This document shows positions 24,471 through 33,770 of a stretch of DNA of 64,000 bases, in pieces. This stretch comes from Phycisphaerales bacterium UBA2396. GTDB lineage: Bacteria > Planctomycetota > Phycisphaerae > Phycisphaerales > UBA1924. The stretch lies in assembly GCA_002343325.1 (NCBI GenBank), contig DDSG01000023.1, positions 1-64,000 on the forward strand. Direction: 5' to 3'. A program made the translations under genes and the position numbers. Within the stretch, counting starts at the first letter, position 1, and each line of letters starts with the position of its first letter. Under the pieces are notes generated by a model. The model ran no database searches and was not told where the DNA came from. It was given only the letters and a program-made list of their open reading frames with translations.

Positions 24471-25616
24471 ATGCGCGCGATCGTCACCGGTCAGATCGGA
24501 ATGGAAAAAAAGCCCTACCTCGACGCCGTTTCTCGCTTCGCGGGGCAGCAGGGTGAAACGCTCTCCCTGTACCACGTCGGCGACATGATGTACGCCGAGG
24601 GGACCGACGTCCGCGCCGGACGCATCCTCGACCTGCCCATCTCCCGCCTCAACTCCCTCCGCCGCGCCGCCTTCAAGGACATCATCGCCGAGAGCACCAC
24701 CGCCGGGCCCAAGGGCGGCCCTCAGCCCAACATCATCGTCAACACCCACGCCACATTCCGCTGGCGCCACGGCCTCTTCGCCGCCTTCGACTACGACCAG
24801 ATCGCCAAACTCCAGCCCGACGTCTTCATCTGCCTCGTCGACAACATCGAGGTCGTTCACCACCGCCTGCACCGCGAGCACGACATCGACGCCACCCTCA
24901 AGGACTGCATGGTCTGGCGCGAGGAAGAAATCCTCGCCACCGAGCTCCTCAGCAAGTCCATCCCCGGGTCCCAGTTCTACATCATGGCCCGCGGCCGCCA
25001 CCACCTCACCACCCGCACCATGTTCCGCCTCGTCTGCCGTCCGCAGATGAAGAAGGTCTACCCCTCCTTCCCCATGAGCCACGTCATGGACATGCCCGAC
25101 GTGCTCGCCGAGATCGACCGCTTCCGCGCCGCCCTTGCCGACCACTTCATCACCTTCGACCCCGGCGACGTCGACGAGAAGCTCCTCCTCGACCGCGGCA
25201 TCGCCGCCGCCCGTGAAGGCAAGGAATACCTCGACGTCACGCCCCACACCTTCGGCGGCTCAAAGGCCGGCACCGAGCCCATCCGCGTTCGCGTCCGCGA
25301 GATCCTCGACATCGCCGGCGATGTCGACGGCCAGATCTACATGCGCGATTTCAAGCTCGTCGACCAATCCGACATGATCGTCTCCTACATCCCCGAACTC
25401 CCCGGCGGCATCCCTGGTCTCTCCAGCGGCGTCGAACGCGAACTCCACCACGCCTTCGAACACACCAAGGAAGTCTTCGTCGTCTGGAAGCCCAAGAAGG
25501 CCCCAAGCCCCTTCATCACCGAAACCGCCACAAAGATCTTCTCCTCCGTCGACGAGGCGCTCACCTACTTCGAGCAGAACGGCTACTTCGCCGAGAAAAA
25601 CCTCTTCGGCCACTGA
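24471..25616 (+). CDS. Kinase-like P-loop protein with C-terminal deoxyribosyltransferase-like domain
   Basis: The 381-residue protein begins IVTGQIGMEKKPYLDAV (residues 4-20). The place and context of a Walker A loop are kept, as in AdkA-like adenylate kinases, but GxxxxGK[ST] is changed to GQIGMEKK, with no glycine-lysine-threonine end. The middle part (NIIVNTHATFRWRHGL, DVFICLVDNIEVVHHRL) looks like a nucleoside monophosphate kinase fold. The last ~100 residues contain VDQSDMIVSYIPELPGG, SSGVERELHHAF and SPFITE, a pattern like nucleoside 2-deoxyribosyltransferases. A two-domain nucleotide enzyme or sensor is likely; no reaction can be named. Codon use is very C-rich. It lies alone between the beta-helix gene and the chemoreceptor. 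Confidence 0.6.
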   Translation: MRAIVTGQIGMEKKPYLDAVSRFAGQQGETLSLYHVGDMMYAEGTDVRAGRILDLPISRLNSLRRAAFKDIIAESTTAGPKGGPQPNIIVNTHATFRWRHGLFAAFDYDQIAKLQPDVFICLVDNIEVVHHRLHREHDIDATLKDCMVWREEEILATELLSKSIPGSQFYIMARGRHHLTTRTMFRLVCRPQMKKVYPSFPMSHVMDMPDVLAEIDRFRAALADHFITFDPGDVDEKLLLDRGIAAAREGKEYLDVTPHTFGGSKAGTEPIRVRVREILDIAGDVDGQIYMRDFKLVDQSDMIVSYIPELPGGIPGLSSGVERELHHAFEHTKEVFVVWKPKKAPSPFITETATKIFSSVDEALTYFEQNGYFAEKNLFGH

Positions 25617-25818
25617 TCAGGCCACCCGTCACAAACAAGAGCCTCGTGTCATCTGAAGGCCCGGGACCAATGGTTCCGAGCACAGGATGCTGCTGTCCAA
25701 TTTTCTGTACCGACGATCTCGCCGTCTTTCTTGAGTGCCAACCTCGTAGAACCCGCAGACACGATCGCTTCGGCCCGATGGGGATGCACGCGGTTGTCAT
25801 CCGCCCGGGAGTCTTGAT

Positions 25819-27783
25819 ATGCGATTGAACATTGGTACGAAGTTGGGAATCGGGTTCGGGGCCGTGCTCGTGCTCTTGAGCGGCTTCGGCATCTATGTCA
25901 ACCACACGTCGAGTACGACGGCCAAAGCGGTTGACAACCTTCAAGTGCTCGGCGAGGCCGGTCGGGAGATCCGAGAGATCTCAGACTCTATCGATCGAAC
26001 TCGCCTCCTCATGCGTGACTACCAGTTGAACCCGACGCCCTCGCTCCGGACTTCATTCGACGAGCTTCGCGAGAGCACCATTAAGGCACTTGAGCAAGCC
26101 AAAAACACCGATGCCTTCGCCGAGCAGGACGAACTGATCTCGGCCCTCACGGGCGACTACCAGGCCTACACCGCCGCGACCGCCGAACTCTTCAACCTCA
26201 TCGAGCAGTCGCTCCGTGATCAGCGTGAAATCCTCAACGTCGCCGGACGAGAAGCCTCCGACCACCTCTCCCAGACGCTCTCGGGAGCGTCTCCCGCCGA
26301 CCTCCTGGTCGTCTCAGAAGGCAAGGCGATCTCGTTCCAGGCTCGACTGTTCGCCAATCGATACCTCGATGATCCTTCTCCCGAGAACCTGAAGGCCGCC
26401 GAGGATGCGGTGTCTGCGTTCGACGATAACCTCCTTGCCGCGGCCGGGCGCACGACCGATCCTGCCGTGCGTGCGATGTTCGAAAGGGCATCCGTGTCCG
26501 CCAAGCGCTACGCGGACGCCTTCGCGCAGATCGTTGCACGTACCTCGCAACAGCAGACCGTCCGCACCACCAAGCTCGACCCGGCCGCCAAGCGCATGGG
26601 CGAGACCAGCGAGCGAGCACTCGACACGCTTGCCAAGATCGCGACAGAGTCAGAGACCGCTACCGAGCAGCGCGCTTCACAGGCCGTCCTCGTTGGTTGG
26701 ATCGTCCTGGGCGTTTCGCTGGCCCTCGGCGTCGGCGTGGCGCTGTGGCTCTCTCGCCTGATCACCGGCTCGCTCCGCCCCGTCGCCGCACGGGCCCACG
26801 AGATCGCCGCCAACGACCTGACCGGCGCTCCGCTCGCCATCCGCACCAACGACGAGCTCGGCGACCTGACCGCCTCGATGAACACCATGAGCGAGTCCCT
26901 CCGCCGCATGATCGCGGAACTGACGAACTCCGCTCAGGAAGTTGCCGCGGCCAGCACGCAGATCGCCGCCAGCAGCGAGGAAATCTCCGCCGGGCTGAAC
27001 CAGCAGCAGGCCCAGGTCACCCAGATCAGCTCCGCCGCCGAGGAAATGTCGGCCGCCGCTTCTGACATCGCCCGCAAGGCCGCCGACGCCAACACCGAGG
27101 CCGACGCCGCCGGAAACGCTGCCGAAGGTGGCGCCACGACCGTCGAAGGCACCGTCGCGGGGATGCGCCGCATCGCCGACGCCGTCAACGCGACGGGCAC
27201 GAGCGTGCACGAGCTCGGCAAGCGCGGCGAACAGATCGGTCAGATCATCAACGTCATCTCCGATATCGCCGACCAGACCAACCTCCTCGCCCTCAACGCC
27301 GCCATCGAGGCCGCCCGGGCCGGCGAGCACGGCCGAGGGTTTGCGGTCGTCGCCGACGAGGTCCGCAAGCTCGCCGAACGCACCGTCAAGGCGACCGAAG
27401 AGGTTTCCTCCTCCATCAAGGCGATCCAGGACGAAACCACCCAGGCCGTCAACCGCATGCAGGCATGCACCAGCGAGGTCGATTCGGGCGTGAACGCCGC
27501 CAACGAGGCGGGTCAGAGCCTCCGCGGCATCGTCTCCAAAGCCCAGGCTGTCGGTGCGGGTATCCGCTCCATCGCCGCCGCCGCCGAGGAACAGTCCGCC
27601 GCGACCGAGCAGGTCACGCGGAGTGTCGAGTCGATCGTCAGCATGAGCCAGCAGGCCGCCGCAGGCGCCTCCCAGGCCGCCGGCGCCGCCTCTCAGCTCT
27701 CCCTCAAGGCCGAGGGGCTCCGCGAGATGGTCGCCCGCTTCAAGATCGACACCACCGGCAAGGCCCCATCTCGAACCCGCTGA
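25819..27783 (+). CDS. Methyl-accepting chemotaxis protein
   Basis: The 654-residue protein has the classic transducer layout. A first membrane helix lies at about residues 7-25, a large helical periplasmic sensor domain at about 30-290, and a second helix near 292-316 (WIVLGVSLALGVGVALWL). A HAMP domain follows (ITGSLRPVAARAHEIAANDL), then the cytoplasmic coiled coil with the hairpin tip DIADQTNLLALNAAIEAARA. Adaptation-type Glu/Gln pairs are visible (SSAAEEMSAAAS, AAAAEEQSAATEQV). There is no CheR-binding pentapeptide at the C-terminus. The ligand is unknown and no che genes lie nearby, so it is an orphan receptor. GGGAG seven bases upstream fixes the start. A terminator hairpin follows. 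Confidence 0.95.
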   Translation: MRLNIGTKLGIGFGAVLVLLSGFGIYVNHTSSTTAKAVDNLQVLGEAGREIREISDSIDRTRLLMRDYQLNPTPSLRTSFDELRESTIKALEQAKNTDAFAEQDELISALTGDYQAYTAATAELFNLIEQSLRDQREILNVAGREASDHLSQTLSGASPADLLVVSEGKAISFQARLFANRYLDDPSPENLKAAEDAVSAFDDNLLAAAGRTTDPAVRAMFERASVSAKRYADAFAQIVARTSQQQTVRTTKLDPAAKRMGETSERALDTLAKIATESETATEQRASQAVLVGWIVLGVSLALGVGVALWLSRLITGSLRPVAARAHEIAANDLTGAPLAIRTNDELGDLTASMNTMSESLRRMIAELTNSAQEVAAASTQIAASSEEISAGLNQQQAQVTQISSAAEEMSAAASDIARKAADANTEADAAGNAAEGGATTVEGTVAGMRRIADAVNATGTSVHELGKRGEQIGQIINVISDIADQTNLLALNAAIEAARAGEHGRGFAVVADEVRKLAERTVKATEEVSSSIKAIQDETTQAVNRMQACTSEVDSGVNAANEAGQSLRGIVSKAQAVGAGIRSIAAAAEEQSAATEQVTRSVESIVSMSQQAAAGASQAAGAASQLSLKAEGLREMVARFKIDTTGKAPSRTR

Positions 27784-27805
27784 TCGATCCCCATCCAAAC
27801 ACAAT

Positions 27806-27842
27806 CACCCCCGGGGCCCGGCCTCGGGGGTGTTTCGTTTTT
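27806..27842 (+). terminator. Intrinsic terminator after the chemoreceptor gene
   Basis: CACCCCCG (27806-27813) pairs with CGGGGGTG (27825-27832) and is followed by TTTCGTTTTT. It lies 22 bp after the stop and before the convergent nuoE gene. Confidence 0.85.
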
Positions 27843-27852
27843 CAATTCGTCC

Positions 27853-28398
27853 TCAGTGCCCGCCGTGCCCCCCGGCTCGCGTCGCTTCGATCGCGTGCAG
27901 CGCCTTCTCCGGCGTCAGCCACTCGTGGAGCTTCTCGTCAAACAACGCCACGGGCGCCGAGTCGCACGACCCAAGACACTCCACCTCGACCAGCGTGAAC
28001 TGCCCGTCCGCCGTCGTCTCGCCCACCTCGATCCCCAGCTTCTCCCGGATCGTGTCCGTGATCTTCTGGTAGTTCATGCACTCGCACGCGATCGACCGAC
28101 ACACCGCGATCAGGTGCTTCCCCTTCGGCTTGAGCCAGTACTCCTCGTAGAAGCTCGCCGTGTCATACACCTCGGAAGGCTTCACGCCCAGCACTTCCGC
28201 GATCTCCAACATCGCCTGCGCGGGAATCCACCCGTACTCGTGCTGAATCTCGTGCAAGCAGGGCAAGAGCGCCCCCATCCGGTTCTCATACCGCGGCAGG
28301 ATCGTCTTCGAGATTTTCTCTCGCATCGCGGCCGTCAGATAAGGCTCCGACCGCCGCTCAACCTTCATCGATCCCGAGGGTTTGGTGATCCACGCCAT
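27853..28398 (-). CDS. nuoE: NADH-quinone oxidoreductase subunit E
   Basis: The 181-residue protein is the 24-kDa [2Fe-2S] subunit of complex I. The cluster ligands are C-x4-C in CRSIAC and C-x3-C in CLGSC (near residues 99-145), within the thioredoxin-like fold. The start of the family core, YENRMGALLPCLHEIQHEYGWIP, is typical. A His/Gly-rich end (AGGHGGH) is non-conserved. In most bacteria nuoE sits between nuoD and nuoF; here the neighbours are a chemoreceptor and lipoproteins, and nuoD is 2 kb away. No clear ribosome site precedes the ATG; a later in-frame ATG is possible. Confidence 0.92.
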   Translation of the reverse strand: MAWITKPSGSMKVERRSEPYLTAAMREKISKTILPRYENRMGALLPCLHEIQHEYGWIPAQAMLEIAEVLGVKPSEVYDTASFYEEYWLKPKGKHLIAVCRSIACECMNYQKITDTIREKLGIEVGETTADGQFTLVEVECLGSCDSAPVALFDEKLHEWLTPEKALHAIEATRAGGHGGH

Positions 28399-28424
28399 AG
28401 ACGCAAGGGTAGCCGCCCAGCGCC

Positions 28425-28787
28425 TCAGGGTTCCATCGGGCCAACCTGAATCGGAGCCCCCGGAACATCCCCAATCTGAGACACCCGGAGCTTCGTCTTC
28501 CCCGGACCCACCGACACCCTTTGAGGGCTGTTTGGGTCCCCGGGCACCGTCAGCCTCACAAACACGATCTCCCCTTCCGCCAGATCAAACCCCTGGACCG
28601 CCGATCGCTGCCCGGGCTCGAACCGACGCTGCGTCACCACTTTCTGCTCATCCGGAGCGCCCATCCGGATCAGCTCGGCCGACAACCGGCGGTTCGTGTC
28701 GTTCCGAATCTCGACCGTGTGCGACGCCGCACACCCACCCAACGACAACACCAGCGCCAACCCCGCCATCGCCGTCAGACGCTTCAT
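28425..28787 (-). CDS. Small lipoprotein of unknown function
   Basis: The 120-residue protein has a lipoprotein signal, KRLTAMAGLALVLSLGGC, with the lipobox LGGC at about residues 16-19, and a compact beta-rich domain (HTVEIRNDTNRRLSAEL, EGEIVFVRLTVPG). The asparagine/aspartate after the strand recalls small immunoglobulin-like envelope lipoproteins, but I cannot name a family. The ATG at 28787 has CAGGAG six bases upstream. It ends 26 bp before the nuoE start on the same strand and may be co-transcribed with it. Confidence 0.72.
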   Translation of the reverse strand: MKRLTAMAGLALVLSLGGCAASHTVEIRNDTNRRLSAELIRMGAPDEQKVVTQRRFEPGQRSAVQGFDLAEGEIVFVRLTVPGDPNSPQRVSVGPGKTKLRVSQIGDVPGAPIQVGPMEP

Positions 28788-28913
28788 GACCGTCTCCTGC
28801 CACCGCACCCGGCCCCAGTGTATCCCCATCGCCCCCAACCTACCCTCTTCGGGCCTCGCACCTCCCCCCGGACATCACCGCTCCTTTCGCCGGGGACCCA
28901 CGGGAAGCACCGG

Positions 28914-30386
28914 ATGAACCCAACCCGCTCCTCGGCACACCCCTGCACGACGCGCGCGCTCCCACTCTTCGGTGCCTTCTGCCTGTCCGCCGCCCTGCTT
29001 GGCGGCTGCATCATCGACGATCGAACCCTCGCCGACGACCGGCGAACCGCCCAAGACCTCGATTCCCGCGTCACCCGCCGAACCGCAGACCAGACCAAGC
29101 CCGCCGACGGCCGCTCGCAGATCACGCTCCGCGAAATCGACAGCCGCACCAACGCCTTCGCCGATCGCTGGGCAAGCCTCATCCAGGACGCCACCGACGA
29201 ACTCCTCAAGCAACCACTCACCGCCGAGCAACGCCTCGCCGCCCAATCCCTCCGCGTCCAGTCCGCCATCTCCGTCTACGACATCGCCGTCAACCCCGAC
29301 GCCATCGCCGGCCTGCTCGACATGGTCGTCCTCGCCAGCCTCGAGGAACGCGTCTGGGTCGGCGAGGGCGAGGCCGATCGACTCTTCGGCCCCTCCGCCA
29401 CTCCCCTCGTCCGTGCTCTGCGATCCCTCCGCGCCGACATCTGGCTCCTCGCCATCAACGCCATGACCGGCGAACAAGTCGACTCGCTCGGCGAGATCCT
29501 CGACGAGTGGCGCACCAACAACCCCACCGTCAAGTCCGTCGCCTTCGTCCGATTCTCCGAGTTCGCCGCCAACAGCGCCGACCAGCTCGCCGGTGAAATC
29601 AAATCCTCCGGCTTCCTCGCACCCCTCGACGAAGCCACCCGCGCCATCGAGGAAGTCCGCCAACTCGGCGAACGCGGCATCTGGCTCGGCACCCGGGCCC
29701 CCATCATCGTTTCCTGGCAGCTCGACGCCGCCGCTGACCAACTCCTCCTCAAGCCCGACGTGCAGAAAGCTCTCGAGGCCTCGTCCACGCTCGCCGGCTC
29801 GGCCGACCGCCTCAGCAAGTCCGCCGCCGCCCTCCCCGATCAGATTAAGGCCGAACGCGAGGCCTTCTTCGCCCAACTCGACGAGCGAGAAAAGGCCCTC
29901 ACCACCTCGCTCAACGCTCTGCGATCCTCCATCACCGAGGGCCAGCGACTTCTCGACCAGACCCAGCTCGTCATCAAGGACGCCGATTCCCTCGTCGTCA
30001 GCGCAGGACGCCTCACCGCCGCGGTCAACGATGCCATCCGCGCCGCCGATCTCCTCGCCGCCCGCTTCGACAAACCCGGCGCCCAGCCCGGCAAACCGTT
30101 CGACATCGTCGAGTACACCCGCGCCGCCGAGCAGCTCACCTCCGCCGTCAAGGAGGCCAACGCACTCCTCAACGCGACCAACTCGCTCATGACTTCCCAG
30201 GTCTGGACCACCCGCCTCGACGAGATCGACCGCCTCGGCGCACGACAACTCCAGGCCGCCTCGATCGAGGCTGCCTCGCTCACCAACTCCGCCTTTGTCC
30301 GCGCCCTCCTCCTGCTCGGCATCTTCTTCGCCGGCTCGGCGGGCCTGCTCGTCCTCTGGTGGCGACTCGCCTCAAAGAAGTTCTAG
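28914..30386 (+). CDS. Large helical lipoprotein with C-terminal membrane helix
   Basis: The 490-residue protein has a lipoprotein signal ending in LLGGC (about residues 28-32) and a long all-helical body. The stretch at about 300-400 is coiled-coil-like (EAFFAQLDEREKALTTSL, SSITEGQRLLDQTQLVI). One membrane helix follows near the C-terminus (ALLLLGIFFAGSAGLLVLWW) and the tail is basic. Lipid at one end and a membrane helix at the other suggest a protein that spans or bridges envelope layers. No family is recognised. GGGAAG upstream supports the ATG at 28914. Codon use is strongly C-ending. The gene ends inside the last codon of the convergent nuoD. Confidence 0.75.
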   Translation: MNPTRSSAHPCTTRALPLFGAFCLSAALLGGCIIDDRTLADDRRTAQDLDSRVTRRTADQTKPADGRSQITLREIDSRTNAFADRWASLIQDATDELLKQPLTAEQRLAAQSLRVQSAISVYDIAVNPDAIAGLLDMVVLASLEERVWVGEGEADRLFGPSATPLVRALRSLRADIWLLAINAMTGEQVDSLGEILDEWRTNNPTVKSVAFVRFSEFAANSADQLAGEIKSSGFLAPLDEATRAIEEVRQLGERGIWLGTRAPIIVSWQLDAAADQLLLKPDVQKALEASSTLAGSADRLSKSAAALPDQIKAEREAFFAQLDEREKALTTSLNALRSSITEGQRLLDQTQLVIKDADSLVVSAGRLTAAVNDAIRAADLLAARFDKPGAQPGKPFDIVEYTRAAEQLTSAVKEANALLNATNSLMTSQVWTTRLDEIDRLGARQLQAASIEAASLTNSAFVRALLLLGIFFAGSAGLLVLWWRLASKKF

Positions 30387-31684
30387 CGGTCAAGCTCCGC
30401 CGCCACCACGTTGATCGACCCCAGAATCGCCACAATGTCGCTCAGCATGTGGCCTTCCGTCATCTTCGCCATCACCTGATAGTTGATGAAGCACGGCGGT
30501 CTCGTCCGCGCACGCCAAGGCCTCGGCGTCCCATCGCTCACGATGTAGTACCCAAGCTCCCCGTTCGCCGACTCCACCGCGTCATAACACTCCGCCACCG
30601 GCGGCTTCCATCCGCGGTTCGTCATGATCAACTCGAAGTGCTGGATCAGCCCCTCGATCGACCCGTACACGTCCTTCTTGTTCGGCTTGACCACCTTGCT
30701 GTCCGCGAACGCGTCCACCGGGCCCTGCGGAATCCGATCGATCAACTGCTCGATGATCGAAATCGACTGGCGGATCTCCTCGCAACGCACCAGGTACCGC
30801 GAATACGCGTCACCCTCATCGCACACAGGCACGCTGAACTTCACCGCCTCCTCGCCGTTCCCGTCCCAGTTGTCCGCGTAGCACAAGTAAGGCGCGTCCT
30901 TCCGAATGTCCCGGCGAACGCCGCTCCCTCGCGCCATCGGCCCCGTCAGGCTCCACGCCACCGCCTCGTCCTTCCCGATCACGCCGATCCCACGCGTCCG
31001 GTCCAGGAAAATCCGGTTCCGGTTCAGCAGCCCCTCCAGATCGCCCAGCGCCGAAGGCACTTCCTTGTGGATCAACGCCTTGACCATCCGCTTGAACACG
31101 TCATCCCCGTTCGCCGCGCAGGGCAGATCCTGCATCAGCCCCCCCACACGCGTCCAGTCCGGATGGAACCGCTGCCCGCTCACGTAGTCCACCAGGTCGT
31201 AGATCTTCTCGCGAACGTTGAACGCGTAGATGAAACCCGTGAACGCGTTCAGATCCAGCCCCGCCGCGCCGACGCACAACAGGTGATTCTGAATCCGCGC
31301 CACCTCCGACATGATCGTCCGCAAAACCTTGCACCGCGGCGTGATGTCCACCCCGAACAGCCGCTCCACCGCCTGGTGCCACGCGATGTCGTTCGCGATC
31401 GGCGACAGATAGTCCATCCGCGACGCGATCGTCACATACTGGTTGTAATCGAGCGCCTCCCCAAGCTTCTCAAACCCCGAGTGCAGGTACCCGATGTGCG
31501 GCGTGCACCGCGCGATCCGCTCACCGTCCAGCTCCAGCACCAGCCGAAGCGTCGTGTGCGTCGCCGGATGCTGCGGGCCAAAGTTCAGCACCCACCGATC
31601 GCCGGTGTCCACGTGCTCCTTCAAATACCCCACCGACTCCGAATCGACGTCGAACCCTTCCGCCGGCTTGATCGTGTACGGCAC
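30383..31684 (-). CDS. nuoD: NADH-quinone oxidoreductase subunit D
   Basis: The 433-residue protein is the 49-kDa quinone-site subunit of complex I. The N-terminal NFGPQHPATHTTLRLVLELDG and YLHSGFEKLGE are family signatures. The C-terminal PPCFINYQVMAKMTEGHMLSDIVAILGSI is close to the canonical end. Length is normal. Translation starts at a GTG at 31684 with GAGGG upstream. nuoC is not fused or adjacent, so the usual nuoABCD order is broken in this genome segment. The upstream 320 bp has no gene. Confidence 0.94.
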   Translation of the reverse strand: MPYTIKPAEGFDVDSESVGYLKEHVDTGDRWVLNFGPQHPATHTTLRLVLELDGERIARCTPHIGYLHSGFEKLGEALDYNQYVTIASRMDYLSPIANDIAWHQAVERLFGVDITPRCKVLRTIMSEVARIQNHLLCVGAAGLDLNAFTGFIYAFNVREKIYDLVDYVSGQRFHPDWTRVGGLMQDLPCAANGDDVFKRMVKALIHKEVPSALGDLEGLLNRNRIFLDRTRGIGVIGKDEAVAWSLTGPMARGSGVRRDIRKDAPYLCYADNWDGNGEEAVKFSVPVCDEGDAYSRYLVRCEEIRQSISIIEQLIDRIPQGPVDAFADSKVVKPNKKDVYGSIEGLIQHFELIMTNRGWKPPVAECYDAVESANGELGYYIVSDGTPRPWRARTRPPCFINYQVMAKMTEGHMLSDIVAILGSINVVAAELDR

Positions 31685-32006
31685 GCAACCCTCGCTTTAG
31701 CTCCACCCACGCCCGAGTGACCACTATAGGAATCCGAACCAACCCCCGCCCCGGATTCGCTCCCCTCTCACGCCACACACCACCTCAACTCGCCCCCCAC
31801 CCCATTCACCAACACCTCTACGACAACCTCGCGCACCATCTCGGACAACACCCCACCAAGTGCAAGAATCCACCTTTATTGGGTGCTTCGTAACGAGCGG
31901 CCTCTCCTGAAGAACAGAAATTACCCAGATTCACAACGGGCCACGAGGCGCCGACGCGCTTCATTCCCAGTGGGCAGTCCTGTGCACGTTTCTCCCCTCT
32001 CGGGCA
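31685..32006. other. Intergenic gap without a recognised gene
   Basis: This divergent gap between nuoD and a membrane protein gene is somewhat richer in A+T than its surroundings. I see no tRNA, hairpin or open frame with coding character. It should hold promoters in both directions, but no hexamer pair stands out. Confidence 0.5.
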
Positions 32007-32924
32007 GTGGCACCAAACAGCGAGAACCGTGCGCGCCTGGACCGCCTCATGGGAGCAGCACCAGTGGCTACGACAACCCCTCTTTCCGGCAGCTCATCGT
32101 CGCACGCGCGAACCCCGAGCACCGTCGACCCCCGAGCGTTCCAGAATCTCGTCTGCCCGACCTGCGCGACCACGCTCAACGGAGCCGACCTGCTGAGCTC
32201 GGCCCGCTGTCCGACGTGCGGACTGTCGCTCGACGAGACGATTGCGCACTACTCCGACACGCTCGCACACCTTTCACACCACGAGCAGCGTGCAATGTCG
32301 CGGCTGATGTCCATCGCAGCCGTTGCCATCCTTCCGCCTTGCTTCCTCGCCGTAAGCTCGCTTCTCAAGCTGTTCCGCCCGGACCCGGTCATCGCCCTCC
32401 AGATCATGGCCGTCGCGCTCTTCGCCAGTCAAGTGGTCGCCCCGGTCTTGATCGGGGAAGCCCTCCGCCCGTTCACTCGGTTCGCCACACGGCGCCGCAA
32501 ACTCCATGTCGTCGCGTCCATCCAGTTTCTGGCGCTGCTCGTCTGCTTCACAACCATTTCCTTGACGATGACGTTCGGCTCTGGTGTCATCGGTCTCTTC
32601 AGTCCGCTCCTCGCCGCCCCCGTCCTGATCGGTGCTGCTCTTCTGCTCGTGGCATACATCCATTACTGGCTCGTCCTCGTCGCCTCGCTGCAGGCCCTGG
32701 CTTCGATCGCGGGTCGAACATCACTCAGCCTTGCCATGCAGCAAACGCCACGGCTCATCTGGATCGGACTCGCCATCTTCGTCCCAGTGCTGCCACCCCT
32801 GGCGGCCTCCCTCGTCCTGTTCCTCGTCGGCCAAGGCGCAAAGAAAGCCGCCCGCTCAGACTCAGAGTCCGCGCGGGCGGCATCCCCGCTCCACAATGCC
32901 GATCAGTTCAGAACAAAAACCTGA
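32007..32924 (+). CDS. Zinc-ribbon membrane protein
   Basis: The protein of up to 305 residues has a zinc ribbon CPTCATTLNGADLLSSARCPTCG at about residues 50-72 (two CxxC pairs 15 residues apart). About five or six hydrophobic helices follow from residue ~100 to 285, and the tail is short and polar. The cytoplasmic ribbon followed by membrane helices is a frequent planctomycete layout of unknown role. The frame opens with GTG at 32007; an ATG at 32049 (MGAAPVATTT) is equally possible, because neither has a clear ribosome site. The 3' end overlaps the convergent beta-barrel gene by 17 bp. Confidence 0.7.
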   Translation: MAPNSENRARLDRLMGAAPVATTTPLSGSSSSHARTPSTVDPRAFQNLVCPTCATTLNGADLLSSARCPTCGLSLDETIAHYSDTLAHLSHHEQRAMSRLMSIAAVAILPPCFLAVSSLLKLFRPDPVIALQIMAVALFASQVVAPVLIGEALRPFTRFATRRRKLHVVASIQFLALLVCFTTISLTMTFGSGVIGLFSPLLAAPVLIGAALLLVAYIHYWLVLVASLQALASIAGRTSLSLAMQQTPRLIWIGLAIFVPVLPPLAASLVLFLVGQGAKKAARSDSESARAASPLHNADQFRTKT

Positions 32925-33756
32925 AGCCTAGCCCGACGCCAAAGTCGAGTTCGGGCCTCTCATCCAGCTCATTCCACAGCGGCAACTGCGCCATCACCTC
33001 AAACCCGAACGTGCGCCCCTCGTACATGAGCCCCGGCGCCCAACGCAGCTCCACGTCCCCGTTCGTCTCATAAAGCCCATTGATCTCCGCCGTCACGTAC
33101 CACGCCCCCACGCTCTCGCTCGTGAACCGGTCCGGATAGATCCGGTACAGATACGCCGTGTTGAAGTTGAGCGCATCATCCGGCCCATCGCCTCCGAGGT
33201 TGGCCTCGCGCGTCCCGCCCGTGTTGAACTGGTAGATCAGATCCTGATTGAATCCGTGACGACCCCACACGCGGGTGTACACGCCGCCGAGGTGCGGGTT
33301 CACGCTCTGGCTCGCAAAGTCCCGGTCGTCCCCGCTCGTCACGCCCGCCCCGCCCAGCAGAGCGATCCGCGTCGTGTCCACGCCGCCCGTGTTCTCCATG
33401 AACACCCGGTACTTGAACGTCACGTGGATGTCCTCCACGCCCCGATCCCACGACGTGTCACCCGACGCGTCCTTCTTCTCGCTCAGCGCCATCGGCACCT
33501 CGACCATCAACGACAACGCGCGGGCCAACCCCACGTTGATCGTGTTCATCAGCTCGTACTTGTCCTCACGCTTCTCACCCGTCAGCGGGTTCTCGCCGTA
33601 CCGGTAGAAGTGAACTTGCGAACGCAGAATCCAGTTCCCCTTGGCCGGCATCGTCGCCGCCTCGGTGTACATCGCTTCCTGCCCGTGCGCACGATCAGCG
33701 AGCATCCCGGCCAACAGCACCGGAACCGCCGCGCACGCCCATTTCGCGTACTTCAT
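32908..33756 (-). CDS. Outer-membrane beta-barrel protein
   Basis: The 282-residue protein has a signal peptide cut near residue 25 (DRAHGQ) and alternating hydrophobic strands through its length. It ends in the outer-membrane signature GVGLGFRFLF with a terminal Phe. The layout (signal, NWILRSQVHFYRYG, repeated strand-turn units, closing strand) resembles small porin-like or MetA/phenol-degradation-type barrels. AAGGAG eight bases before the ATG supports the start. It follows the HMA-domain lipoprotein gene by 14 bp on the same strand, which suggests a role in metal export or sensing at the outer membrane; this is inference from context. Confidence 0.8.
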   Translation of the reverse strand: MKYAKWACAAVPVLLAGMLADRAHGQEAMYTEAATMPAKGNWILRSQVHFYRYGENPLTGEKREDKYELMNTINVGLARALSLMVEVPMALSEKKDASGDTSWDRGVEDIHVTFKYRVFMENTGGVDTTRIALLGGAGVTSGDDRDFASQSVNPHLGGVYTRVWGRHGFNQDLIYQFNTGGTREANLGGDGPDDALNFNTAYLYRIYPDRFTSESVGAWYVTAEINGLYETNGDVELRWAPGLMYEGRTFGFEVMAQLPLWNELDERPELDFGVGLGFRFLF

Positions 33757-33770
33757 GCGATTGCTCCTTG

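Noticed and set aside
19294..31889. The 11-mer TTGGGTGCTTC occurs upstream of both the sigma factor gene (19294-19304) and a membrane protein gene (31879-31889), suggesting a shared ECF promoter
   Set aside because: Hundreds of repeated 11-mers are expected by chance in 64 kb, the distances to the starts differ, and no second half-site is shared.
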